A DNA stretch of 9,293 nucleotides, from the NCBI GenBank assembly GCA_030612945.1, contig JAUWMY010000075.1, positions 1-9,293 of the forward strand. The letters run 5' to 3'. Origin of the DNA: Desulfobacteraceae bacterium (GTDB lineage Bacteria > Desulfobacterota > DSM-4660 > Desulfatiglandales > Desulfatiglandaceae). The position numbers and the translations under genes were made by a program. Shown one piece after another: positions 1 through 5,642 of this stretch; position 1 is the stretch's first letter, and every line of letters starts with the position of its first letter. The notes beneath the pieces are model-generated. The model had not been told where the DNA came from. It did not search any database and saw only the letters and a list, made by a program, of their open reading frames with translations.

Positions 1-2
1 AG

Positions 3-128
3 CGTATCAGGTGGCCAGAAGGTTTCAAATGCCCATACTGTGGTCAGGTTGGTGATCCGTATCGTATTCAGGCCAGGCCGCGCGTGCTTGAATTACAAAT
101 CCCGCAGGATCCGACGATTCTGTGCTAA
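3..128 (+). pseudogene. Transposase N-terminal zinc-ribbon fragment (IS1595-like), truncated
   Basis: The reading frame beginning at base 3 translates to a segment with RWPEGFKCPYCGQ, followed by RIQARPRVLE. This pattern (Trp-Pro-x-Gly-Phe then Cys-x2-Cys-Gly) is the start of the zinc-ribbon found at the N-terminus of IS1595-type transposases. The second Cys pair of the ribbon and the whole DDE-type catalytic domain are missing: after about base 92 the sequence no longer resembles the family, and the frame stops at TAA 126-128. The 5' end lies outside the window. It abuts a DsbA remnant in another frame, so it looks like a dead fragment left by rearrangement. The zinc-ribbon reading is by eye from a short stretch; the IS family assignment is an inference. 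Confidence 0.5.
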
Positions 129-136
129 CCGGATAG

Positions 137-409
137 GCATGCTTTGTAGATGGTAAAAACATCGCAAAAATTCCGGTGCTTTTAGATTTGGCTGCATCGG
201 TCGGACTCCCTCGAGATGAGGCTGAGGCCGTTCTTTCGACAAGGGGCTTTAAGGATCCGGTGGATGAGGATTGGGCAATTTCGAAAGCGAGGGGGATTAC
301 CGCCGTTCCGACATTCGTGATCAATCAGGATAAATTAGTTGGTGCACAGCCCTATGAGACGCTGGAAAAATTTATGGAGGCGAACGGTGTAAGCAGGACA
401 GCCTCCTAG
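137..409 (+). pseudogene. DsbA-family oxidoreductase (FrnE-like), C-terminal remnant
   Basis: The frame from 137 reads CFVDGKNIAKIPVLLDLAAS and continues to TAG 407-409. It matches the C-terminal part of FrnE-like DsbA-family thiol oxidoreductases: the helical insert followed by the strand containing the cis-proline loop, here TAVPTFVIN, then a closing segment (GAQPYETLEKFMEANGV). Only about 90 residues survive of a family that is usually a little over 200. The N-terminal thioredoxin half with the catalytic site is absent, and an in-frame TAG at 134-136 closes the frame upstream. A GTG at 176 could nominally start a 77-residue ORF, but it falls inside a conserved region and has no convincing ribosome binding site. 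I therefore call it a truncated pseudogene. The family call is fairly secure; loss of function is inferred from the missing half. Confidence 0.7.
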
Positions 410-524
410 ACCAGACCCGGACCGCTTCGTTTCCCTTTCGGGCAAGCAGAAGTATTCGGTGGCAGGCTCAAGGCTTAAAGCTCAAGACGCAAGGAAAACA
501 ACGCGCAACCAGCATCAAGTATCT

Positions 525-543
525 CCCGCCTATCATAGGCGGG
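525..543. repeat. Perfect 8-bp hairpin in intergenic DNA
   Basis: CCCGCCTA (525-532) pairs with TAGGCGGG (536-543) around a three-base loop, TCA. It has no T run, so a role as a simple intrinsic terminator is not supported. It may be a small palindromic repeat. Confidence 0.6.
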
Positions 544-698
544 AATCTTCGACCATCATCCAACACACAATATCCTATTTTCGTTGATTTATAAAGTAGT
601 TATGTGCAAATAGCATTCAGCAGTATTCCCGAACCAATTTTCTTCTTTCAACCCCGAGAGGGAAAGAGAATTTGAAATGGTCCACGGTCGCCCAAACA

Positions 699-736
699 CC
701 CCGCTACTCTGCACAGACGGAGAGCAGGGTTTTTTG
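699..736 (+). terminator. Possible Rho-independent terminator
   Basis: An imperfect stem (CCC-GCT-CTC pairing with GAG-AGC-GGG, with single A bulges on each side) spans about 700-729 and is followed directly by six T residues. The geometry fits an intrinsic terminator on the plus strand. No intact gene lies upstream on this strand, so it may have ended a lost gene or a leader transcript. Confidence 0.45.
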
Positions 737-839
737 TTCTTCCGGCACCCAAGGCAATAGCACTTTTTTAGATAGATGCTGAATTTTATAATTTTATGGA
801 TGTCCCAGATGCCGCCACACGGGTTATGATCTCAAAAGG

Positions 840-848
840 AAAGGGAGG
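840..848 (+). promoter_or_regulatory. Ribosome binding site of the ORF6N N-terminal fragment
   Basis: AAAGGGAGG lies at 840-848, five bases before the ATG at 854. It supports that ATG as the original start of the ORF6N gene although the gene is now truncated. Confidence 0.65.
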
Positions 849-853
849 CCCGA

Positions 854-1174
854 ATGACGATTGATAAAGGTTTAATGCCCACAGAGTTGATCCAGAGTAA
901 AATCATGGTCATACGCGGAGAAAAGGTCATGATTGACCGGGATCTTGCCCAGCTATATGGCGTTTCGACCAAGGCATTGAATCAGGCGGTCACAAGAAAC
1001 AGAAAGAGGTTCCCGTCTGATTTCATGTTCAGGGTAACCAAAGCGGAAAAAGACGAACTGGTCACAAATTGTGACCGGTTTCGGCCTCTGAAACACTCTA
1101 CTGTCATGCCCAGGGCTTTTGTGGAACAGGGCGGGGAAAGGTATGGATTGGGATGCAATGGACCGCCTGCATGA
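854..1174 (+). pseudogene. ORF6N-domain protein, N-terminal half, 3' truncated
   Basis: The first ~92 codons match the ORF6N domain of phage- and mobile-element-associated DNA-binding proteins: IMVIRGEKVMIDRDLAQLYG, then TKALNQAVTRNRKRFPSDFM, and finally PRAFVEQG. In the family the last motif continues into a conserved VAMLSSVL helix. Here it switches at about 1126-1136 into unrelated sequence (GERYGLGCNGPPA) that is the out-of-frame reading of a DUF6429 gene. The start is well supported by AAAGGGAGG. The 106-residue product therefore has an intact N-terminal domain and a foreign tail. ORF6N proteins are related to antirepressor-type phage proteins; a residual function cannot be excluded, but the break in a conserved motif argues for a remnant. 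Confidence 0.75.
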
Positions 1175-1286
1175 CAAGGGTTATATTGGAGACCCCAAAA
1201 CTAAGGCAAAGTCGGTGACTCTGACAGAGGAAGGGGAGCGGTTATCCGAAGAACTCTTCAAGAAGCATTTTGGTTTACCTTCATAA
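1128..1286 (+). pseudogene. DUF6429-family protein, C-terminal fragment
   Basis: A frame different from the ORF6N fragment reads RAGKGMDWDAMDRLHDKGYI, then DPKTKAKSVTLTEEGERLSE, ending ELFKKHFGLPS at TAA 1284-1286. This is the C-terminal half of the small DUF6429 family, which usually reads RAWKGxDWDxLDRLHEKGFI in the first block. An ATG occurs at 1143 but is an internal position of the family. The N-terminal ~35 residues are missing and replaced by the ORF6N fragment; both frames overlap at the bases encoding EQG/RA (about 1124-1133). DUF6429 has no known function. Recognition of the family is by motif memory. Confidence 0.65.
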
Positions 1287-1688
1287 CCTGATAATGACTA
1301 TGCCTTAGAATATAAGGCTCTAAGATTGCATTTTGGAATCTTAGAGAAGGGACAACATTCAAAGTATTTGCCTTACGCTTTTACTGAACAAGGAGTTGCA
1401 ATGCTTTCCAGTGTTTTGAGAAGCAAGCGTGCGGTGCAGGTAAATATCGAGATCATGCGTGCCTTTGTTCGCTTACGCCGAATGCTATCTGTACACAAGG
1501 ATCTCGAACACAAGCTGACTACCTTAGAGCAAAAATATGATGAGCAGTTCAAGGTTGTCTTTGATGCCATAAAGGCCTTGATGGCGCCACCTTAAAAACC
1601 CCGAAAGAAGATCGGTTTTGAAGTAAAGGAAGGCCGTGCTGGTTATGGAGAGAAGGCAAAAGGGAGGAAGGCCAACATTTCCAATTAG
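1287..1688 (+). pseudogene. Second ORF6N-type protein, C-terminal part with in-frame stop
   Basis: Directly after the DUF6429 stop the same frame continues with DYALEYKALRLHFGILEKGQ, then SKYLPYAFTEQGVAMLSSVL, a helical segment (AVQVNIEIMRAFVRLRRML), a coiled-coil-like stretch and YDEQFKVVFDAIKALMAPP. This is the C-terminal part of an ORF6N-type protein. It repeats the AFxEQG motif already present in the upstream fragment, so it comes from a different homologue rather than from the same split gene. A TAA at 1593-1595 interrupts the frame, yet reading on gives KPRKKIGFEVKEGRAGYG to TAG 1686-1688, which fits the usual basic tail of the family; a CAA-to-TAA change would explain it. There is no start codon or ribosome binding site of its own; the nearest in-frame candidate is near 1326. 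Confidence 0.7.
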
Positions 1689-1730
1689 AGCAAGTTTACA
1701 TGACAAACAGGAAGGAAAGAACACAAAATT

Positions 1731-1759
1731 CCCGTGAAATTACAAACCATTTCACCGGG
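1731..1759. repeat. Imperfect hairpin downstream of the ORF6N remnant
   Basis: CCCGTGAAAT (1731-1740) pairs with ATTTCACCGGG (1749-1759) with a one-base bulge and an eight-base loop. It lies 43 bases after the final ORF6N stop and overlaps the start of a direct repeat. There is no T run, so termination is only a possibility. Confidence 0.5.
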
Positions 1760-1812
1760 GCTGACAGCTGAATGCTTTTAAATAACCAAGAGTCAAGGGC
1801 AGGCTTGATCCC
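1744..1812 (+). repeat. Direct repeat copy 1 flanking the membrane protein gene
   Basis: The unit starts AAACCATTTCAC, continues GGGGCTGACAGCTGA, GCTTTTAAATA and CAAGAGTCAA, and ends in an imperfect dyad (GTCAAG/CTTGAT) before CCC. A second copy with about ten substitutions and small insertions lies at 2347-2423 in the same orientation. The ends resemble short palindromic intergenic repeats with a GTCAA...TTGAC dyad. Confidence 0.75.
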
Positions 1813-1864
1813 ATGCCTAAAATTGAGAGCTAAGAGCTGGTAGCTGAAAACCTAAAGCTTTAGT

Positions 1865-1871
1865 AAGGAGG
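1865..1871 (+). promoter_or_regulatory. Strong ribosome binding site for the membrane protein gene
   Basis: AAGGAGG is a full-strength Shine-Dalgarno sequence, eight bases before the ATG at 1880, and fixes that start. Confidence 0.85.
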
Positions 1872-1879
1872 TACTTATT

Positions 1880-2329
1880 ATGCCGGATTCAGTTAAGCCT
1901 GTACATTTCAGGTGGTGGGTTTTCTGGACGGGGATTTTTAACATCATTGCTTATGCAGCGCTTCTGTGTCCCTTTACGCTGAAGATCTTTCTTGGTACTT
2001 CAAGCGGACTGGGTAATGCTTTGGGGCTTGGGGGAACAGTGTTATCGATGCCGGAAAATGTAAATCATGTTATAATGATCAATATTCTCGGCCTCATCGT
2101 TGTTTTTCTGGGAATTTTTCTGATCATTGCGTCGCTGGATATAGAGAAACGAGCGTGGCTTGTCTTCTGGATAGGTGTGACAAAGATCTTTGTTTTTCTC
2201 TTTTTCCTCTATTTTGTTTTATTCAGTAGTGCCGCCCAGATCCTGCTCCTGTTCGGAATTATCGATCTTATCATAGGCATCATTTACATGTATTACATTT
2301 TTACGATAAAGGATTTGAAGATAACCTAG
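1880..2329 (+). CDS. Small four-helix integral membrane protein of unknown function
   Basis: The 149-residue product is strongly hydrophobic. Probable membrane helices lie at about residues 12-33, 64-86, 93-115 and 119-141, separated by a Gly/Ser-rich loop (around 38-55) and a short charged turn, DIEKR, at 87-91. The N-terminus begins PDSVKPVHFRWWVFWTGIFN and has no cleavable signal peptide. I see no catalytic or metal-binding motif, and do not recognise a named family. The start is secured by AAGGAGG eight bases upstream. The gene stands alone, flanked by two copies of a direct repeat, and has no obvious terminator. Its intact frame and good translation signal contrast with the broken genes upstream. 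It may be a small DUF-type inner membrane protein; its role is unknown. Confidence 0.8.
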   Translation: MPDSVKPVHFRWWVFWTGIFNIIAYAALLCPFTLKIFLGTSSGLGNALGLGGTVLSMPENVNHVIMINILGLIVVFLGIFLIIASLDIEKRAWLVFWIGVTKIFVFLFFLYFVLFSSAAQILLLFGIIDLIIGIIYMYYIFTIKDLKIT

Positions 2330-2346
2330 CCGCTAAGATTTTAAAT

Positions 2347-2423
2347 AAACCATTTCACTGGGGCTGATAGCTGACATCTGAACGCTTTATAAATAGACAA
2401 GAGTCAATCAAAGACTTGACCCC
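2347..2423 (+). repeat. Direct repeat copy 2 flanking the membrane protein gene
   Basis: Matches 1744-1812: AAACCATTTCAC, GGGGCTGATAGCTGA, GAACGCTTTATAAATA, CAAGAGTCAA, ending in the dyad GTCAA...TTGAC (2403-2420) before CCC. It carries an extra CATCTGA-like segment relative to copy 1. Confidence 0.75.
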
Positions 2424-2432
2424 ATTTACATA

Positions 2433-2448
2433 CCCTTATTCATAAGGG
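2433..2448. repeat. Short perfect hairpin
   Basis: CCCTTAT (2433-2439) and ATAAGGG (2442-2448) are perfectly complementary around TC. It lies just outside the second direct repeat and may belong to the same intergenic repeat. Confidence 0.5.
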
Positions 2449-2869
2449 CGTTCAGGATTTTGGAGAAGAGCAAGGAGATTGATTCCCAAACCAATCAACT
2501 GCCCATCCTGCGAGATTGGGATTCTCACAAGGATTTGTTAAAAGGCCTACCAGTTGAACTTAATCTATCTTGATTTCTCGTAAAGTTTACTATAAAAACT
2601 GAATTGCTGTCAAGTAAAACTTTTTGACTGAATAAAGTGTTTGTTACCACAATGTTTTTGAATCTCAAATAAAAACTTACAGTTTGGGAAAAACCAACAA
2701 AAAAAACTTTTGAAAATCTGTAAAAAAAACGATTACAAAAAAGTTTCAGCAAATTGAAATTTTACAGGGCCTTTTCAATCATTTTATCCCTTTTTTTCAT
2801 ATGTTTTTAATTCTAAGCACCTTATTTTATCTAATTCTCACAAACACAAAAGGATCAAACAGGGGGGTC

Positions 2870-2971
2870 ATGAAATCATTAATTGAGTTTTTTTCTGACA
2901 GCACAACTTGCCAACACCTAAAGTTAGCCGATATTTCAGATATCATCAATAAGGATTGTGGGGGAAAATAA
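2870..2971 (+). CDS. Possible 33-residue peptide gene
   Basis: ATG 2870 opens a 33-codon frame that begins MKSLIEFFSDSTTCQHLKLA and ends IINKDCGGK, closed by TAA 2969-2971. A purine-rich AGGGGGG lies at 2861-2867, only two bases before the ATG, which is closer than usual. The composition is protein-like (amphipathic, two Cys) and richer than the surrounding AT-rich DNA would give by chance, but no family is recognised. It could be a small peptide, a leader, or chance. No neighbour suggests a function. Confidence 0.3.
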   Translation: MKSLIEFFSDSTTCQHLKLADISDIINKDCGGK

Positions 2972-3021
2972 ATTTTTATTGCCAAATCAGATCGGTTAAG
3001 GGGTTAGAGAGGAAAAAGGAA

Positions 3022-3111
3022 ATGTTTTATCCGCAAAATTTAGATGATCAACGAGCTCGCCTACTCCGCCAGTTGGTGGATAAGGCAAAACGGGTTAGAA
3101 AGAAAAGATGA
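3022..3111 (+). CDS. Possible 29-residue basic peptide gene
   Basis: ATG 3022 opens a short frame, MFYPQNLDDQRARLLRQLVD followed by KAKRVRKKR, closed by TGA 3109-3111. The purine-rich AGGAAAAAGGAA at 3010-3021 directly precedes the ATG and contains AAGGA, though the distance is short. The peptide is helical in character with a strongly basic tail, like a small nucleic-acid binding peptide or the N-terminus of a lost larger protein. It is not recognised, and its size leaves coding status uncertain. Confidence 0.3.
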   Translation: MFYPQNLDDQRARLLRQLVDKAKRVRKKR

Positions 3112-3236
3112 GAGTGGTATCGGGTTTTTCGGCTATTCTGTATTCTGCCTGTCGGAGAGTAGCGTAGATCCCGCTATCGGGGCCCCGTGGAATATGGAAT
3201 CTATTCCTCTGAGGTCTACTGTATTCTGTACTCTTA

Positions 3237-3260
3237 CAATTGAGCTTTTTCGCTCAATTG
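3237..3260 (-). terminator. Stem-loop downstream of htpX
   Basis: CAATTGAGC (3237-3245) and GCTCAATTG (3252-3260) form a perfect 9-bp stem around a six-base loop. On the minus strand it begins about 15 bases after the htpX stop, a typical place for a transcript end. A T run after the stem is lacking, so it may protect the 3' end rather than act as a classical intrinsic terminator. Confidence 0.55.
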
Positions 3261-3274
3261 GGGTGACAGCAATA

Positions 3275-4198
3275 TTACCGGGAGAGACGATCCCACAGGG
3301 CTTTGGCTTCTGATTGTCTCCTGTCAATACGAGGGCCCCCGTTCCCCCTTGACTTTCGAACTCCCCGGAGACGGGTGATGCGCTCTTCCAGTGGGGGATG
3401 AGTTGAAAAGAACTTCATAAGGCTCTTCCCTGACAGGGGATTTACAATAAACATGTGTGCGGTTGAAGGGTTGGCTTTCATTGGGAGCCTCCGTGAATAG
3501 GTGCCGAGCTTTTCCAGAGCACTTGCAAGACCCTCAGAATGGCCTGCAAAACTTGATCCGGTGGCATCAGCGAGATATTCGCGTGACCGGGATATGGCCA
3601 TCTGAATCAGCATGGCTGCCATTGGGGCCACAATCGACATGGCGATCAGGCCAATGGCTCCAAGGCCTCCTTCATCGTCTTCCGAACTGCCGCCGCCAAA
3701 AAAAGCCGACCACCGGGTCATGGTGGCCAGAAGCATTACGGCCCCCGCCATGGTAGCGGCAACTGAGCCAATCAGAATATCGCGATTTTTCACATGGGCC
3801 AGCTCGTGGGCCAGAAGCCCCATAATCTCTTCCCGGTCCATGATCTTGATAAGACCTTCGGTGACCGCTACAACCGCATGCTCCGGGTTTCTTCCAGTGG
3901 CAAATGCGTTTGGTGATTCCTGGGGAATTACATAAATTTTTGGCATGGGAAGGTCGGCATTCCTGGTAAGGGTCCGAACCATCTCATAGATTTCAGGGGC
4001 CTGTTGCGGTGTCACCTCCCTTGCACGATACATCTTGAGAACCATCTTGTCCGAATACCAGTAGCTGAAGAAGTTCATGCCTGCTGCCACCACAAGCGCA
4101 ATAATCATTCCCTGGCGTCCTCCCAGGAGCTGCCCGATCCATAAAAGAAATGCCGTCATTACGGCCAGCAAAATCGTTGTTCTAATCTGATTTCCCAT
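3275..4198 (-). CDS. htpX: Membrane-bound zinc metalloprotease HtpX
   Basis: HtpX is an inner-membrane M48 zinc endopeptidase that removes damaged or misfolded membrane proteins. The chosen start gives 307 residues, near the usual length. Two N-terminal membrane helices (about 7-24 and 28-46) precede the family motif NFFSYWYSDKMVLKMY. The zinc site HELAH is at 131-135, in the context GLLAHELAHVKNRD, and the third ligand is Glu207 in SREYLADATG. Two further hydrophobic segments lie at about 141-164 and 181-202, and the HPPLEERITRL motif is near 267. An upstream ATG at 4213 would add five residues, but the GGAG it encodes sits nine bases before ATG 4198, so I prefer 4198. It is transcribed alone and followed by a stem-loop. 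The assignment is secure. Confidence 0.95.
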   Translation of the reverse strand: MGNQIRTTILLAVMTAFLLWIGQLLGGRQGMIIALVVAAGMNFFSYWYSDKMVLKMYRAREVTPQQAPEIYEMVRTLTRNADLPMPKIYVIPQESPNAFATGRNPEHAVVAVTEGLIKIMDREEIMGLLAHELAHVKNRDILIGSVAATMAGAVMLLATMTRWSAFFGGGSSEDDEGGLGAIGLIAMSIVAPMAAMLIQMAISRSREYLADATGSSFAGHSEGLASALEKLGTYSRRLPMKANPSTAHMFIVNPLSGKSLMKFFSTHPPLEERITRLRGVRKSRGNGGPRIDRRQSEAKALWDRLSR

Positions 4199-4226
4199 TA
4201 TCTTAAACTCCATATGCGTTTACCAA

Positions 4227-4254
4227 AATTTAGCCACGACATTGAAAAAGTCAA
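4227..4254 (-). promoter_or_regulatory. Candidate promoter of htpX
   Basis: On the minus strand TTGACT (4254-4249) is followed after 16 bases by TAAATT (4232-4227). This is a near-consensus -35 and a moderate -10, placing transcription start about 20-25 bases before the preferred htpX start. Confidence 0.4.
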
Positions 4255-4307
4255 ATTGGTTTTCATGTCCATCCAGTGCTGTCAAGCCATTTCTAAGGAA
4301 AGCAAAG

Positions 4308-4517
4308 TTGGTAATATCTCAAAAAGTCAGGGCTGTATCAGAAAAATCCCCCCTGGCCCAGACCTGGCCTTGATACATTGAGAGAGTGGCTGATCGAACA
4401 TTGCTTCTTCGTCATGTTACCACATATGCCCACCAAGTCGCGCCAGGGCAGGCCTCAATCCCCCTTTGCAAAAGGGGGAAGCAATCGGAATGCCCGGACT
4501 TTTTGAGATATTACCAA
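4308..4517. repeat. ~210-bp element with perfect 21-bp inverted ends (MITE-like)
   Basis: Bases 4308-4328 (beginning TTGGTAATATCTCAAAAAG) are the exact reverse complement of 4497-4517. With mismatches, the match extends four or five bases inwards (GCCCtGAC/GCCCgGAC). Inside are a second inverted pair (TGTATCA 4334-4340, TGATACA 4371-4377) and a 9-bp hairpin at 4459-4479. The element carries no credible gene: the 64-residue plus-strand frame at 4386-4580 runs through the right end. Size and structure suit a non-autonomous miniature transposable element or a large palindromic intergenic repeat. No target-site duplication is evident outside the ends. Confidence 0.7.
4459..4479. repeat. Perfect 9-bp GC/AT hairpin
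   Basis: TCCCCCTTT (4459-4467) pairs with AAAGGGGGA (4471-4479) around GCA. It sits inside the larger inverted-repeat element at 4308-4517. Confidence 0.7.
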
Positions 4518-4630
4518 AGCTGCGCTGCAAAATCCGGCAGAAGGCAAAAAACGCAATATATTGTACTAATAGGCCCTTGAGACTACTATATATAATTTAA
4601 TATAAATGGTAATTAATTAATAAAAAATAC

Positions 4631-4658
4631 TTGACAAATACCATTATAAATGTATAAT
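4631..4658 (+). promoter_or_regulatory. Consensus sigma70-type promoter for the receiver gene
   Basis: TTGACA (4631-4636) and TATAAT (4653-4658) match the housekeeping consensus perfectly, with a 16-base spacer and a TG immediately before the -10. Transcription should start near 4665, leaving a leader of roughly 55 bases before ATG 4722. The surrounding DNA is very AT-rich. Confidence 0.8.
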
Positions 4659-4721
4659 TATATATAACTCTATCTAAATACATTCCAAATCCTGCAAGGC
4701 AAAACATTTATCGGAGATATT

Positions 4722-5066
4722 ATGGATCATATTCTGGTAATTGAAGATCAAGATGGACTTCTCAATTTCCTGCGCGAAACACTAATACTCATGGGTTATA
4801 AAGTGAAAACCGCCCACGACGGTGAAGAGGGGATAGAGTTGTTTGACAACCGTGAAGACTTCAATCTTGTAATCACCGATATCCGCATGCCAAAGAAGGA
4901 CGGTAATGCAGTTGCGAAACACATTCGGAAATCACATAAACCAGACACCCCCATAGTGGCCATTACCGGGTTTGATGAGAGTATTGAGAAGGGGTTGTTC
5001 GACATTTCTTTATTGAAACCATTCAAAGTGCAAGCCTTGATGGGAGCAATTAGATCACTTACTTAG
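4722..5066 (+). CDS. Stand-alone CheY-like response regulator receiver
   Basis: The 114-residue product is a complete receiver (REC) domain without an output domain. The acidic pair Glu8-Asp9 follows the first strand (ILVIED). The phosphoacceptor is Asp53 in VITDIRMPKKDG; the switch Thr is Thr82 in VAITG; and the conserved Lys is Lys99 in LLKPF. All residues needed for phosphorylation and signalling are present. GGAG at 4713-4716, five bases before the ATG, supports the start, and a consensus promoter lies about 65 bases upstream. No histidine kinase or other two-component gene lies nearby, so the partner must be encoded elsewhere. A small RR-motif protein follows about 300 bases downstream. 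It most likely acts by protein-protein contact, like CheY or Spo0F, but the pathway is unknown. Confidence 0.9.
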   Translation: MDHILVIEDQDGLLNFLRETLILMGYKVKTAHDGEEGIELFDNREDFNLVITDIRMPKKDGNAVAKHIRKSHKPDTPIVAITGFDESIEKGLFDISLLKPFKVQALMGAIRSLT

Positions 5067-5123
5067 TACACGTATTCTTAAATGCGGTATTGTATTATAA
5101 TTGGATAATTAATAATCACCTCT

Positions 5124-5268
5124 GAGACGCTGAGATCGCAGAGAATTTGTTTCTTTTTTGCTTTCCGCTGAGCCCCGCTAATACTAACGGGATAAAAGGG
5201 CGGAAAGCAAAAACATGCATCCCTGTGGAACAAAGAAATAATATTTAACTCTGCGGCCTTTGCGTCTC
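5124..5268. repeat. Large imperfect inverted repeat with nested stem
   Basis: GAGACGCTGAGATCGCAGAG (5124-5143) is matched in inverted form by 5249-5268 at 16 of 20 positions. Nested inside, 5155-5168 (TTTTTGCTTTCCGC) and 5200-5213 form a perfect 14-bp stem with a 31-base loop. There are no T runs positioned for a classical terminator on either strand. This fills the gap between the receiver gene and the RR-motif gene and looks like a non-coding repeat element. Confidence 0.7.
5171..5203 (+). repeat. Direct repeat unit 1 (AGCCCCG...AACGGGA...GGGCGG)
   Basis: This 33-base unit, AGCCCCG - TAACGGGA - GGGCGG with its own CCCG/CGGG dyad, recurs in a 30-base form at 5275-5304 in the same orientation. 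Confidence 0.6.
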
Positions 5269-5274
5269 AAGCGA

Positions 5275-5304
5275 AGCCCCGTCATAACGGGACAAGCTGG
5301 GCGG
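5275..5304 (+). repeat. Direct repeat unit 2
   Basis: The second copy of the unit at 5171-5203. Its dyad is perfect, CCCGT (5278-5282) and ACGGG (5287-5291) around CATA. Confidence 0.6.
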
Positions 5305-5360
5305 TAAAACAATAAAAAAAATACGTCATCGAACTTACGAATTAGAGCACGATTTTGGAT

Positions 5361-5558
5361 ATGTTAATGGTGATGCGTTCTGATATGGATCGGCGTTCAG
5401 GAGAAGATAGACGCAGGGCATATGACCTTGATTATTTCTCTAACGGGGGAGTTGAAAGAAGGAATTGGAAAGAACAGAGATCCAACGTGGAGAGGAGAGT
5501 TGGCTGGACGAGAGTGAGCAAATGGGCTAGTGTGTCCCTGAAGGCATTAAAGGTCTGA
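5361..5558 (+). CDS. Small Arg-Arg-motif protein (RRSGEDRR type)
   Basis: About 65 residues, depending on the start. The core MDRRSGEDRRRAYDLDYF is followed by GGVERR, a further ERR and the tail WTRVSKWASV. Repeated Arg-Arg pairs two to six residues apart with intervening acidic residues give a regular, highly charged, probably non-globular or oligomerising protein. It is of a type I associate with Desulfobacterota genomes but has no known function. Start choice is weak: TTG 5355, ATG 5361, 5367, 5373 and 5385 are all in frame and none has a clear ribosome binding site; I give the first ATG. It lies downstream of the receiver gene but is separated by a repeat cluster, so co-transcription is uncertain. 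A related protein is encoded at 8685-8422. Confidence 0.65.
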   Translation: MLMVMRSDMDRRSGEDRRRAYDLDYFSNGGVERRNWKEQRSNVERRVGWTRVSKWASVSLKALKV

Positions 5559-5642
5559 AAGTCAACTACCACCCCTAAAAGGGTCCAAATATGTAAATAA
5601 AATGAATTTAAATGACAAAGGTCAAAGCACAAATTTCAAATG

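Larger units (their letters stand above)
410..853. other. Gene-free stretch with hairpins
   Basis: I see no supportable gene in either strand here. Around 465-500 there is a repetitive run of CAAG/AAGCTC-type words. A perfect short hairpin sits at 525-543 and a terminator-like hairpin with a T run at about 699-735. A weak promoter-like TATAAT occurs at 787-792 with a poor -35 (TTTTTA, 765-770), 16 bp upstream, ahead of the ORF6N remnant. Confidence 0.5.
2330..2869. other. Gene-poor, AT-rich stretch
   Basis: After the direct repeat copy (2347-2423) and a short perfect hairpin (2433-2448), no convincing gene is seen. Bases from about 2530 to 2870 are AT-rich with many A and T runs. A 75-residue minus-strand frame at 2752-2525 is rich in Phe and looks like a by-product of the A runs rather than a protein gene. 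Confidence 0.55.

Noticed and set aside
25..324. 99-residue minus-strand frame opposite the DsbA remnant
   Set aside because: Shadow of the real plus-strand frame, with no ribosome binding site or family features.
600..740. Riboswitch upstream of the ORF6N gene
   Set aside because: I compared the region with GEMM and fluoride riboswitch core motifs from memory and found no match; only the terminator-like hairpin remains.
2525..2752. 75-residue minus-strand frame in the AT-rich gap
   Set aside because: Phe- and Ser-rich product of A/T runs, no family resemblance.
3044..3313. 89-residue plus-strand frame
   Set aside because: It crosses the htpX stem-loop and the htpX 3' end, and contains repeated TGTATTCTG words; no homologous pattern.
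4386..4580. 64-residue plus-strand frame
   Set aside because: It lies within and across the end of an inverted-repeat element; translation is not protein-like.
5155..5213. Terminator of the receiver gene
   Set aside because: Stem is strong but T runs do not follow it on either strand, and the loop is 31 bases; kept as repeat only.
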